From contig JAUPSS010000003.1 of NCBI GenBank assembly GCA_040285825.1, positions 124,001-188,000 on the forward strand: a DNA stretch of 64,000 bases, in the 5' to 3' direction. A program made the position numbers and the translations under genes. The first letter of the stretch is position 1. The number at the start of each line of letters is the position of its first letter. This document shows positions 54,450 through 64,000 of the stretch, piece by piece. Under the pieces are notes generated by a model. The model was not told the DNA's origin and did no database searches. It saw only the letters and a list, made by a program, of their open reading frames with translations. This stretch comes from Eukaryota sp. TZLM1-RC. Taxonomy: Eukaryota; Metamonada: BaSk clade.

Positions 54450-55625
54450 GATTTTCAAAAATCAAGCTACCTTTGTAAAGCTGCCTTTATTGGAGGTGGT
54501 AAAAATTTTATTTATGAATTTGTGAATCATTTTCCTGAAAAAATTGATCTCATTGAAAATTGTGGCAGCTCTTATTTTATTTCTTTGCAACAGGAAATTG
54601 AACACTTTCACCCAATATTTGGTCTAAATGTTTCCCCTCTGATATTGTGGAACTTCCTCCAAGAAGCTTGCTCTCCTTACCACTGACTTTTGCAAAATTG
54701 CAGAAAAAAATCTTGAAAGTTTTAGAAAACTTGGATTATATTGTACGTCTTAGCTTGGCTAAAGAAAAAAATCCCGTTTTTGCAAACTTTTTGATTGATC
54801 TTGAAGACAGTTGCTCAAGTTGCCTAATCTCCCAGATTCCCAACATTTATGGCCTTCTACTTAATGATCACCAATGGACCACTGCAATGAGAATGAGATG
54901 TTTTCTATGGCCTTGTTCTTTATCAAATGATTTAATTTGTCGCTGCAAGAGTGTTATTACGCTTTCCCATATTTTAAACTGTAAGTATTTTATAACTTAT
55001 CGCTCAATTGTTCATGACTCAGTTCGTGATCAATTATATGTCATGTGCAAAAGTTTCAATATAGAGGCATTTATTGAGCCACTAGTACGTAAGTTGTCTT
55101 CAGATCAAACTGATGATTCCTTTGGTAAAAGAAGGGCAGATTTAGTAGCTCCAGGGATCGATGGTGTTCTCAATGTTGTAGATGTTGTCTCAGTTTATGT
55201 TCAAAAATTCTGCTGCTCGTTTAGTGTATTCCGCTGATTCGCCGTTAGCTAACGCCGAAAAAAAGAAGATAAAAAAAATATGAAGAACCTTTGGCACAGT
55301 TAGGTAGAGTGGAACATGTGAAATATCAGTTTGTGCCGTTTGCAATTTCTCATTTTGGCAATATTGGACCTTCAGGGTTGCACTTTTTTGAAATTTTTAA
55401 AAAAGTGTTACTGAATTGGTCTGGGAAAACAATGAACTCCACTTTCTGGTTAAATAGAATTGTTTTTTGCATTTTCAAGTCTATTCCAACATTGATTTCA
55501 AAGGCACTTTTAGCTATTGGTGTAGAATATGAACGTAATGCTGTGAGTAGGTTCAGTAATAGTGACGCTTGTTTGAAGGATATTGAATTCTAGATGGGTT
55601 TTTTTATCTCAATAAATATTTATTT
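54450..55625 (+). mobile_element. LINE 3' end, right arm of an inverted repeat
   Basis: The plus strand starts a little further upstream in the LINE (CKAAFIGGGKNFIYEFVNHF) and then carries the same segment as the left arm, including LSNDLICRC and the RRADLVAPGIDG nuclease region, to the stop at 55593 and AATAAA. Differences from the left arm are few (for example LKDSC versus LEDSC), plus two frameshifts near 55.2 kb. Confidence 0.8.
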
Positions 55626-55634
55626 ATTTAAAAA

Positions 55635-56255
55635 AAAATGTGACTTCGTAACGGAGATGCATCAATTTCCAATAATTTTGCTAAAAAATTGGTTCTTTGT
55701 TCATTAAAAATTCGACAAAACTCCAAAGAAATTGATGGTGATGTTGATCTCAAAATAGGAGTAAATTTTCCAGAATAACAAATTTTTAGGAAAAAGAATT
55801 TCAAATGTTTCTCAATTTTTAAATTTTCTATTGATTCTTATTCATTTCCAAATTGAGTCAACAGAGTCGAAAGTTGGCCTTTGACTTCTTCAATATTTCC
55901 CAGATAACAACCCAAAAAACGAAAACCAGACTGATCATAATTGATAAAGGGGACATTGACATCGGTAATGAAAAAATCAATTGGTTCATGGCCAATAATC
56001 AAACATTTGGAGATATTCAATGAGAGACCAATATCTTCATAACGCTGTTGAATAAAAGTTGCTATTTGTTTGAGAATTGTAATAGGAGCAATTACAGAAA
56101 TGTCATCCATATATGCTACAATATATATTTCTGGGAATTTTTCTTTTATTTCGCACATTAATGGATGAATTTTCAATAAATAATGAATTTTTAATAAAAT
56201 TAATAATTCCAAAAAAAATACTTCACCCATCCACATGTTTAAACTCAACCATCCG
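55635..56255 (-). pseudogene. LINE reverse-transcriptase fragment
   Basis: The minus strand contains IVAYMDDISVIAPI (intact motif C), LSLNISKCLIIG and RFLGCYLGN, the RT palm and thumb of the same LINE class. Upstream RT motifs and the nuclease domain are missing. Its end abuts the tail of the preceding plus-strand LINE. Confidence 0.7.
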
Positions 56256-56314
56256 GAGATGATCGGCTTTGATCAAAATACGTTGAATTTGGAAACTCTT
56301 ATTGAGGTTTTCTA

Positions 56315-57500
56315 AAACCTAGGGGTCTTGTATTCAAAAAGTACTCGCTTACTGCAATCTGCCACTGGTTTCTCGATGAAGAGATATCTCTTGATCAAAC
56401 CGTCCCACATCCTGGACATGCAAAATGGCTTTGGACCTCTTCTTTTCTCCGTTCTCCATGAAGTAAAAGTCTTCACAGCTGTCAAACCGACTAGATTATT
56501 GTGATTGGGGTCCATGGCCACAAAAAAAGGATTGGCGTTCTCGGGAGGCCCTTGCTGCGTGGGAGGTGTCTCTGGTCTTTTAGAGTCACTTTCTGCTCCT
56601 GGTCTTGGATCGCTTAACTATGAGTGGCGTGGAAGTCTTCCACTTCACGTGCACCTCGAGCTTCCTTCATATTATTGTTGCTGCGCTTTATGCCAGTATG
56701 CTTGACTTTGTGTAAAAAAGGAAAACACAAGCTCACACCGTTAGTAACCACAGAGTACTCTGCGTATTTGTCCCGAGAAAAACCGAAGAGCGGTAGGGGC
56801 ACACCAGGAGCTGACCGCCAATGTTTCTGAAAGCAAAGGCATCGAGGGTTTGTTGGTTCATGTTAACGGAGCCTGAATATAACCCGCGAAAGGAAAAAAG
56901 GACATTTCGCTTCATACTGGCAGGAGAGACACCTTCCAGAAATGACAGAATGGTGAATGTAGAGTGGAGAACAGAAGCAGCACCCTCATTGGATAGTTGC
57001 ATAATAAGTTTTGTGAGGATACGCTCAAAGGTGCGCTGGATATTATTGTCGGGGACATCACCGTTGGTGTTCAGCAGAGTTTCCCATCTGGCGTTGATGG
57101 ACTCACGCGACTGGTTTGCAAAAACGGCAACTTTAGGTGAGAATGTTGCCGGGTGCAAGACACAAGAGGCATAAAAGTTGGGCGTTAAGCACCCTAAACA
57201 ACAGCAGCACGTTATGAAAATGTTTTGCTTCCATCACACCCGTATATCTGTCAAAATAGGGCGGTGTGCTTCCGCAAAAGGACGGAATGTCGCAGAAACA
57301 AAAGAGCAGTAGCACCACGAACGAACTCCTTGGCCTCCGTTACACCAGTTTAATAGACATAGTGGGGAAAAGGCCAACTCGAGCGCGACGACACAATGAA
57401 AAAAGTGTCTTAAACAACAGCCTTCCTAATGAAGGACTGCCGGTTGTGGGCACCGAGAACAACCAACGGTCACAGCACAATTTCTAGAACTGCTGCTGTG
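56315..57500 (-). mobile_element. Fanzor-like element copy D, truncated and frameshifted
   Basis: Reading on the minus strand: an N-terminal domain piece (RILTKLIMQLSNEGAASVLH; NMNQQTLDAFAFRN) near 56.8-57.1 kb, the linker with VVTNGVSLCFPF (equivalent to SSNGLSLRFTF of copy C), then FFVAMDPNHNNLVGL, an intact RuvC-I near 56.51 kb. After about 40 more residues the frame ends at 56315, so the rest of the nuclease (DE motif, zinc ribbon, RuvC-III) is missing. It is more diverged from A, C and E than they are from each other. Confidence 0.6.
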
Positions 57501-58977
57501 TGAGCCAACTGCTCAGGGTGGGCGCTGCAGGACCAAATGTCGAGGTTAGCCTACTAGCAAGTACCGCAGTACGTTGCTTATTCGTAAGCTGACTCTTTAA
57601 TTTCCATTGGACTACCGGAAAGAATAAGTTATTGAGTGCTGCTGCCAACGTGATGGTCATTAGAGAAGTGAACGTGACAATTGAGAGAAAGGGTTGGTTT
57701 CCGTTATGACAGTCGACATTATAGTTTTGTTTACTTATAACTTTTTACATCTATATAAATGAGAAGCGTGGACAGAAAAATAATTAAACACTTCATTCAA
57801 TGATGGTGGCACTGCTTCAACCAATTTTTTCCTAGAGAGTTAAATTTGATATGAGACTTGATAAAATTGTTCTTGAAGACAACAATAATTTATTTACCCA
57901 ATTGAATTTGTAGTTTCGATGTGTTTGTATGGAGTTTCAACAATTTCCTAAGGTACCGAATGCGAATGCGCACAAAGTTCGACTAGTGAATCGAACTCAT
58001 TTGCGTGCGATTGATTTCTTTTTGCGTGCGATTGATTTCTTTTTAACAAAATTATTTGTCAACAAACTTGTTTCATAAATCAATATAGAGTTCCAAAAAA
58101 ACAGTTTATTTAATCAATAATAAAAATACTAATACTTAGCACGCAAATTCATATAATAATTAATGAAAGAGACTGCCTAATCAGTCGCTTCTTCACGATT
58201 TAGTGAAGTTCCTTTAGCAGTTTAATGCTTAGTGTTTTCCGTGAACAAAAGCCTATTATTAATGTGTAATTTGCTTGTAGGTAAACGTTTTTCTGATGTG
58301 CTAATGCTTAAGCACGAGCTTGGATAAAAGAAATGGTAGCCTTCTGTTTATCATGGTTTTCCAAGTCCATCACTATTTTTTGTTTGAAACCAATGGAAGT
58401 CTGTTGTGTGGCTTATTTGAGTGTATTAAAAGAAATTGAGAGAAAGGTAGTAAAAAAACGGTGAGAACGTGAAGCAAATTGTAACACTCATCGAAAGCAA
58501 AACTTGTAAAACTGTAAGGTTTAATTTTTTTGTCAGTATGTCCTATTTTAAGCAAGTTGTTTTATATAAATATTACAAAATGAATATTTGTTTCAGTAAG
58601 GGCTCTATTGTTTTTGTTTGGATTTTAATACAGAGTTAACTGATCACCAAATTGCCAACAACAATTAACAAATAGTGACCTGAAAAGAATTGCCAACAAG
58701 ATGCTTTAGGCGCGTTCTAGAGAAGGTAAACTCATGTGAGCAACACAGACATTTGTACTTGTCATGAATAGAACTGTCGTGATGACGAGAAACTTCTCGA
58801 AGAACCTTGTAATAATCCATTATGTTTGCGGAAGTGTTTATAATTCACAAGTAGTAGATGTTTTACCTAATTTTCTAATACAAGCATAGATACCTGGGCT
58901 TGTACTAGGGACGTGCCAGTAACTGCTGTGCTTGTAATAGGGAAATGTTAATAAAAGTTATTGATCATGACAGTGGT
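57501..58977. other. long stretch without a recognised gene
   Basis: No coding or RNA gene could be supported on either strand. Apart from the tandem repeat at 58.0 kb and the 6-bp-arm hairpin GTTCGA...TCGAAC at 57978-57997, it looks like ordinary AT-rich intergenic DNA. Confidence 0.45.
58001..58042 (+). repeat. tandem duplication, 2 x 21 bp
   Basis: TTGCGTGCGATTGATTTCTTT occurs twice head to tail. Confidence 0.85.
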
Positions 58978-59135
58978 TTTCAAAACCTCCACCCAGTAAA
59001 CACTCTCCCAACCAATATTTCAACCAATATTTGAACCATTGGATTTTGGTCAGGAGGAAGGTGTATTCAAAAAAGTAATCGCCAGAAATGGAAAATAATT
59101 AAATTTGATAACCGCAGACGAAAAGAGAGACTTTT
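58978..59135 (+). pseudogene. fragment of Fanzor family 2
   Basis: Nearly the same nucleotide sequence as 44589-44760 (CACTCTCCCAACCAATAT..., CGCCAGAAATGGAAAATAAT), the part just behind RuvC-I. It ends abruptly near 59135 and lies at the 3' side of the minus-strand coiled-coil gene. Confidence 0.7.
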
Positions 59136-59197
59136 AAAAAAAGAAATTAAAAAACTTGGTTTACATAAAGATTTGTTAATTAACCAATTAATTGAAA

Positions 59198-59767
59198 TTA
59201 ATCTTCTAGAGTGTCCAATGAAAGCTTAATAGAATCAACAACTTTTTGATAAACCGCCAGCTGTTCTCTTAACTTAGTATTGTCATTGTCCAAAGACTCA
59301 CATTCTAAAAGAACTTGCTGCAAATCCACATCTTCACTGGTCTGATTCACAAGAGAGGTTTGCTGAGCGAGGACTTGCATCTGAGATTTCAATGAATCGT
59401 TTTCTTTTTCCAATTCAATGATTTTAGTGGCAAGGGTATTGTTCTTTTCTTCAGCAACAGAACACTTGCTACATGAAGAAGACGGTATGGTGTAAGACTT
59501 CCGTATAGAAGATTTGGGTGATACTAAAGGCTGTGTCGATTTTGGAAGAACGTTATGTTGAGGAGAACCATTGGTAGAGCCATAGTTGTGATTTGATGAT
59601 TCTGATGTATACATGTGTGATTTTGATGAAAGTGGAGCTACAACGGTTTGCTGTGCTATATTCTGCTGTGAATCATGTAGATGTTCAGCATGTTGACAAT
59701 CTCTACAGAAAGAGGGTTTAAAGATATGTCGCACAAAGCTACCACTTGAGCAACATGAACAGGGCAT
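59198..59767 (-). CDS. coiled-coil protein with N-terminal Cys motif, unknown function
   Basis: An intact frame encodes 189 residues from the ATG at 59767. Cysteines CSCCSSG and CRDCQHAEH near the N-terminus could bind zinc; a Ser/Pro-rich linker follows (about residues 40-100, with CSKCS), and the C-terminal half is a clear coiled coil (KIIELEKENDSLKSQMQVL; LLECESLDNDNTKLREQL). No enzyme motif. The start codon is about 25 bp downstream of the end of Fanzor copy E, which must have replaced or displaced the original upstream sequence. Probably a host gene of scaffold or cytoskeletal type; family not recognised. Confidence 0.65.
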   Translation of the reverse strand: MPCSCCSSGSFVRHIFKPSFCRDCQHAEHLHDSQQNIAQQTVVAPLSSKSHMYTSESSNHNYGSTNGSPQHNVLPKSTQPLVSPKSSIRKSYTIPSSSCSKCSVAEEKNNTLATKIIELEKENDSLKSQMQVLAQQTSLVNQTSEDVDLQQVLLECESLDNDNTKLREQLAVYQKVVDSIKLSLDTLED

Positions 59768-59789
59768 TGCAATCTGTGGTTTTCATTTG

Positions 59790-61610
59790 AAATGCATACT
59801 TTCGTCAAGCATCATTCAAACTTATTCCAAGAACTTACATTCTTGGTGAGATCGTCCACAGACGTTCTAGAATCCTTGAATAATTGGCCACCAATCTCAG
59901 TAAGCCCATTTCTCCTCTAGAACAATACGTAGCTTTGAAGCTAATTTTTTGGTGGTCTCTGGAACGCTTCTGGTCTTGTTCCATAGTACTGCTCACTAAT
60001 TGCAATTTCTAGATGATTTAGTGATGCAGAAATGTCTCTAGACCATTCTTGATTACATTCCGGACAACTGAAATAGGCGCTGTGAACTTTAACTTCATCA
60101 TCAACTTCTCGATAGATCTTTTGGTGTAGCATCTTGCAGCAGTTCGCCTTTGCAGATGTCTTATATTCATCTCCGATCTTCACGTTAGCAAATGAACATT
60201 GTAACAACTTGAGAAACGCCTTACGTGGTGTTTTCACTTTTTGACGTGATGTTTCATCACCTCCATTGCCAAACCACACCTTTACTTCTTGACCGTTTGC
60301 AAATTTTTTCACTTTGTTGATAATTGAGCTGATTCTTTTTTGTTTTCTTATGAAGAAGTCAAATGTGTTTCTCCTCAATGCTTTTCGAGCACTCAGATAT
60401 AATTGCTGCTTTAGCAATGATCGTCTTACGTTATTACCTTCATAGTCCTTATAGTCACCGATAGTTGATATTTCAAGCAGATAATGGTTCCATTTCTGCA
60501 CGTCAAAAACATCTATTGATGAGTGGGTCAGTGAAGCAGAGTGAATTATTTTTCGTTGCTTTCGTGCCAAGAAGATATTGGATACGGTCGGCCCTGAACG
60601 TGTTCCAATGGAACCACATAGATTTGAGTGGTTGGGGTCGATGGCCTAGAACACCATTTCCATTTCGTCATCAGGTGCCTGCCACTCAGTAGCTTTTGGT
60701 TTCTGGCGAGGTCTTGGCCGTTCAACCTTGGCTTGCAAGGCATGTTTTCTATTCCGAGTGGTTTCATAGTAATCAAGTTCCCCTCTGGATCTCTTATCAG
60801 CCAAGGCTTCTCCGGACAATCTCACTCGTGTTGCTTTTGGGTGCGGTTTGAAAGTTATACGGACACTATCACCATTAGAAGACATGGTGTAGTCATTAGC
60901 TTTTGGTCTAAAAAATAAATAGGGGTTTTTCAAAATTGTCTGTGATGTGTTTTTGGTCATAAAATGGTTGAGAACCCATGTGGAAAAGGGAACAAAAGCA
61001 GGCTTCAAACTAGCAATAGGAGTGAGTCTCTGTGGTCTGAAGCTATGGGGAAAGGCTTGTTCGAGGTGGTTTTGGATTGTTAATCCGCAACGAAAGATGT
61101 AGGTACTGTTGCCTTGATTAAGGGTCACTCTTCGGGAAGAAAAAACAGTGTTGTACCTTTGCAGATCACGAACCAATAAGTTAAATAGACTAGCAGCCAA
61201 TGTATGGTGTGTGTTGAACCAAGACAGAAGAAGTTCCCGAAAAATCGTCTTGAAGTACAGAGCCAACATAAGTGGCTAATGCAGGGCAGTTTTGACCCAT
61301 TGCATACGAACAAAAGAAGTTGAGCTTCCAAGACACAAGATCATCAGTTAAAAGCTCCTGGTGGTTGTCTCGCAGCTGGCGGCACTTCGTATCCACTAGT
61401 TGCTGGAGAGGCCTACTAGTGGGTAGTTCAGATTATGACCTTTTCTTGACATAAACAAGACAGCAAACAGCCATGATGTAGAAATTTGCTGGAACTTCTC
61501 ATACACATGACCTTTGCCAGGTCTTTTGAATGGATGTTTGACGTTTGGGTCAGAGACTGCCACAAAGTCAAGAAACTGGATTCAGCATTGATGCTGGGTC
61601 AGTTGCAATG
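59790..61610 (-). mobile_element. Fanzor-like element copy E
   Basis: Minus strand: N-terminal domain pieces from 61.6 to 61.2 kb (FVAVSDPNV..., KCRQLRDNHQELLTDDLVSWKL) in changing frames, then an open frame from 61269 to 60646 (HNHLEQAFPHSF-like region, SSNGDSVRITFKPHPKATRV, basic linker) that ends MVF-TAG. The same frame continues directly with AIDPNHSNLCG (RuvC-I), DVFDVQKWNHYLLEIS, WFGNGGDETSRQ, GDEYKTSAKANCC, CPECNQEWSRDISAS to the stop at 59941, then the conserved 3' flank to 59793. Apart from the N-terminal frameshifts, only one TAG splits about 440 codons. Copy A carries the same TAG. Confidence 0.8.
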
Positions 61611-61886
61611 AATTTCACATATCAAGGTTTCGAGTTTCTCAATTTCTATTCACAGGATGTAAAAAACATGTAACGGTATTAGACAAAAACAATCATTATC
61701 TTCATCACTATGTTACCTCACTTGAATACACCTACTGCTTTCACACAACAAATTTTCGACTCTACGAAGTCCGTTGGATCCTGTTTCTCGCTCTTTTCTT
61801 TTAATAGTGTGGCAAGGAGTGCTATTAACTCTGAAATAATGACAGGAGGTTTGTCCTGTGGAAAATGTGCCGTCGTCAGGGCTGTG

Positions 61887-62318
61887 TTAGCCGTTGAGTG
61901 GGCGTTTTGAATGAGAGGAGTTACCTTTTAATGATTTAAATTTGGAGTGTGGTTTTGACCCGAATTCGTGCCATGTAAAAGGGAGACAGGGATATCCCTT
62001 CATTTGAGGAGTAGTGGAATTTCGACCCGAGCTAGGTTGGCTAGGAGTGAGGTGGCATCCCTTGTACTCGTTTTACTTTGAGTGGAATGTGAAAAACCCG
62101 AACTCTGATGAGGAGGAGTGGAGTGGGTTACACTCGAATTCACTTTTTTTATGTGGAGTACTCATAGCATTTGAAATTATGTAGAGAGGAGGGTTAGAAA
62201 CGTCTCCTCTTAAAGATGTCTGGGATATCCCTGACATCGGTTCACCATATACAGCGCTGTTGCTGTTTGCTGTTTGGTGTGCCTGTTGCGCACAATAATT
62301 GTTGTTGCCGTTAGCCAT
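61887..62318 (-). CDS. low-complexity protein, unknown, with possible 36-nt intron
   Basis: The ATG at 62318 opens MANGNNNYCAQQAHQTANSN, an Asn/Gln/Ser-rich stretch, and stops at 62073. A 36-nt GT-AG segment (62076-62041, GTAAAACGAG...CCTAG) removes this stop and keeps the frame open through PSSGRNSTTPQMKGYP to the TAA at 61887, giving about 131 residues. No domain is recognised. Composition suggests a disordered protein; the gene model is tentative. Confidence 0.35.
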
Positions 62319-62507
62319 TATGCTAGCTGAAATTTAGTGTGTTCAGTAAGGTTAAGATAAAGATAAATTTATTGAATACTATTTTATATATACTAAGGTA
62401 CTCACTAGTGAGATACCTACAAAAGTCATCTGTTGATTCATTATCTATTTTATATGTTGAAAAGAAGCTACAGCTATTACCGGTATTGTCAACGTTTTGG
62501 TCTTTAA

Positions 62508-62717
62508 AACTATGGCGCATCCAAAAATGCAAAGCTTTGTATATCAAAAAGACCGAATCTGAACACACTCATCAAGAGTTATGGTGCATCTGAAGAAAAA
62601 GTTATTAATATAGGAGATAATGGAAGAAAGACAAAGAAATTGAAACATCACTACAATACAACAGGTGTTGGTATAAGCAATTTCTTCAAGAGTTTTGGAT
62701 ACACTTTACCACTTTAA
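62508..62717 (+). CDS. possible last exon of a small gene
   Basis: A 69-codon open stretch without its own start (YGASKNAKLCISKRPNLNTL ... GISNFFKSFGYTLPL) has strongly protein-like composition and ends 222 bp before the Exo84-like gene. Upstream exons could not be identified; no family recognised. Confidence 0.3.
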   Translation, partial: NYGASKNAKLCISKRPNLNTLIKSYGASEEKVINIGDNGRKTKKLKHHYNTTGVGISNFFKSFGYTLPL

Positions 62718-62939
62718 AATAAAAACAAACATCATCAAAATGTCCGTGTTGTACAGAAAAAGTCTATATGTTTCTGAAGATACAGAATCCAAGACCATGG
62801 AGAATTGATTAAAAAATGCCGAAAGGGTAAAAGACGTCTGCCTTTGAATAGTGAAATCTTTGATATCCATTATCCTTCCTTTCTCTCTTCTGTAATTAGT
62901 CAGTGGCTGTTTCTTTTCATCCAGTAGCTCTTTTTTGGC

Positions 62940-64000
62940 ATGGACCTTCTCAATGATATCAATGCTATTCAGGAGCAAAAGAACAATATTTCTCTTGAAC
63001 TTCAAAATGTTGTGTTAAACCATGCACCGGCTTTTGTTGCTGCTGTTTCAGAAGCAGACCATATTTCTGATTTAGCATCGTCCTTGAAATCTGGAATGTC
63101 TTGTCTATATTCTGCTGTTTCTCAACTAGAATCATCGGTACCCAAATTTAAAGAGTCTTGTTACCCTCCTATTGCACCACACACATCCCCCAGTGATTCT
63201 CCCCTAGCCGCTCATCTCAACAACACTCTTACTATGGGACCTTCACGTTCCTTGACCTCTCGCTTCCCTGAATCACTTTCGCCTCCCGATATCCTGTTTT
63301 TCTCTGAGAAAATTAACGTTTTGATGGTTGAGGAAAGGTTTCCTGAGGCTGTTGATGCCCTCTTATCAACAGAAAAAGAGTTGACAAATCTTTACCACAA
63401 AAGTTCTGATGTTAGAGGTTTCTTTGCTGTTCATTGTGCCCTATCAGCAGCGAAACAGGTGCGGAGTGATTTCATTCCCCTACTAACAGATTCCTTGAAG
63501 CGTTTTTGTGAATCTGAAGTGTCCACCATACTATCTTTACGTATTGAGGACTCTGATCAATCAGCTTTAAGTTCTCCAATGAGACTGTTTTCGACTGCCA
63601 GAATTAAACCATCTGACTCTAATCAACTTCCGATTACCTCACTAACCCCATCAAAACACCAAATAATTAATTTGTTAAGTCGTCTTGGTCATTTATCCAC
63701 AGCAAGGGAGACTTTGTTATCTACTTGTGAACGGTCAGCAAGAATCCTCTTGACCAATTCTCGTCTCTCGTCATCATTTAATTTCCCTAGTTCGATCACG
63801 TCATTGATTCCTGCTGATTTTGACTTGGTTCCTTCCCTTTATTGGACCGTGTTAAAGGTATCAAGGCTTTTTCAATTTTCAACCCACGAATCCCTTTCTC
63901 TAGCTCGCGCTCACAAAGTTGATGATTCACGTGTTGATAAATTGATGGTCTCTAGTTGGCTCTCAATGACTTTGAAAAAATTCCTTCTTGATTTAATTCC
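62940..64000 (+). CDS. exocyst Exo84-like tethering-complex subunit, N-terminal part (runs off the window)
   Basis: The ATG at 62940 opens a frame that stays open to the window end (353 codons). The N-terminus is a helical, coiled-coil-like region (INAIQEQKNNISLELQNVV; ISDLASSLKSGMSCLYSAV), followed by a Pro/Ser linker and a CATCHR-like helical domain with RFPEAVDALLSTEKEL and LLSRLGHLSTARETLLSTC, which resembles the Exo84/Vps51-type tethering subunits that dock secretory vesicles. Exo84 is my best guess; a COG or GARP subunit is possible. No introns are seen in this part. Confidence 0.45.
   Translation, partial: MDLLNDINAIQEQKNNISLELQNVVLNHAPAFVAAVSEADHISDLASSLKSGMSCLYSAVSQLESSVPKFKESCYPPIAPHTSPSDSPLAAHLNNTLTMGPSRSLTSRFPESLSPPDILFFSEKINVLMVEERFPEAVDALLSTEKELTNLYHKSSDVRGFFAVHCALSAAKQVRSDFIPLLTDSLKRFCESEVSTILSLRIEDSDQSALSSPMRLFSTARIKPSDSNQLPITSLTPSKHQIINLLSRLGHLSTARETLLSTCERSARILLTNSRLSSSFNFPSSITSLIPADFDLVPSLYWTVLKVSRLFQFSTHESLSLARAHKVDDSRVDKLMVSSWLSMTLKKFLLDLI

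Noticed and set aside
57976-58000. GTTCGA...TCGAAC, resembling a tRNA T-arm motif
   Set aside because: No acceptor, D-arm or anticodon stem could be fitted on either strand.
1286-61610. Alternative genetic code with reassigned TAG or TAA
   Set aside because: Clean host genes end at TAA (17370), TAG (5958, CFAP20) and TGA (8627, TRM1). The in-frame stops occur in mobile elements and one broken gene.
62706-63005. Minus-strand frame over the Exo84-like start
   Set aside because: Antisense shadow of a longer, family-like plus-strand frame.

Overview
This is a eukaryotic, visibly AT-rich nuclear window from an organism I cannot place. The host genes are nearly intronless and densely packed: TRAPP-, exocyst- and exportin-like transport genes, TRM1, a SERF-like protein, a long-chain acyl-CoA synthetase, CFAP20 (cilium/axoneme protein) and an ADP-forming acyl-CoA synthetase fused to an acetyltransferase. 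The few introns that can be inferred are extremely short (two of exactly 22 nt, others 21-36 nt), and AATAAA signals overlap or almost touch host stop codons. All three standard stop codons are used. This fits a compact protist-like genome with (ancestral) flagellar genes and heavy transposon load.

Layout. 1-9.1 kb: SERF-like gene, truncated Fanzor copy, TRAPP-like gene, large helical unknown gene, Fanzor fragment. 9.4-14.2 kb: small uncertain gene, pogo/Tigger-type transposase with a 22-nt intron, Tc1/mariner remnant, broken unknown gene divergent from a Cys-rich unknown gene. 14.6-19.4 kb: two convergent acyl-CoA-forming enzymes. 19.7-31.6 kb: transposon graveyard with LINEs carrying a C-terminal restriction-like endonuclease and 5'-truncated Ty3-like elements. 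31.8-33.4 kb: TRM1. 34.07-41.45 kb: a complete but decayed Ty3/gypsy-type element with 154-bp LTRs and a TTAC target-site duplication, inserted beside an exportin fragment. 42.3-48.1 kb: LINE remnant and two Fanzor-type elements of different families. 48.2-51.3 kb: hAT-type MITE, a membrane protein gene and CFAP20. 51.4-61.6 kb: LINE copies (one forming a large inverted repeat), two more Fanzor copies and a coiled-coil gene. 61.9-64 kb: small unknown genes and the start of an Exo84-like gene that leaves the window.

The strongest biological signal is the repeated occurrence of Fanzor/TnpB-like genes: at least two families and six or seven copies or fragments in 64 kb. The copies carry RuvC-I, (D/S)E(Y/F)xTS, zinc-ribbon and RuvC-III motifs; one family has an N-terminal CCHC knuckle, and two copies share a conserved 3' flank that could be a guide (omega) RNA region. 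None of the copies here is a single intact open frame. The second notable system is the LTR element, whose coding frame starts inside the 5' LTR and stops inside the 3' LTR. No tRNA, rRNA or CRISPR array was recognised.
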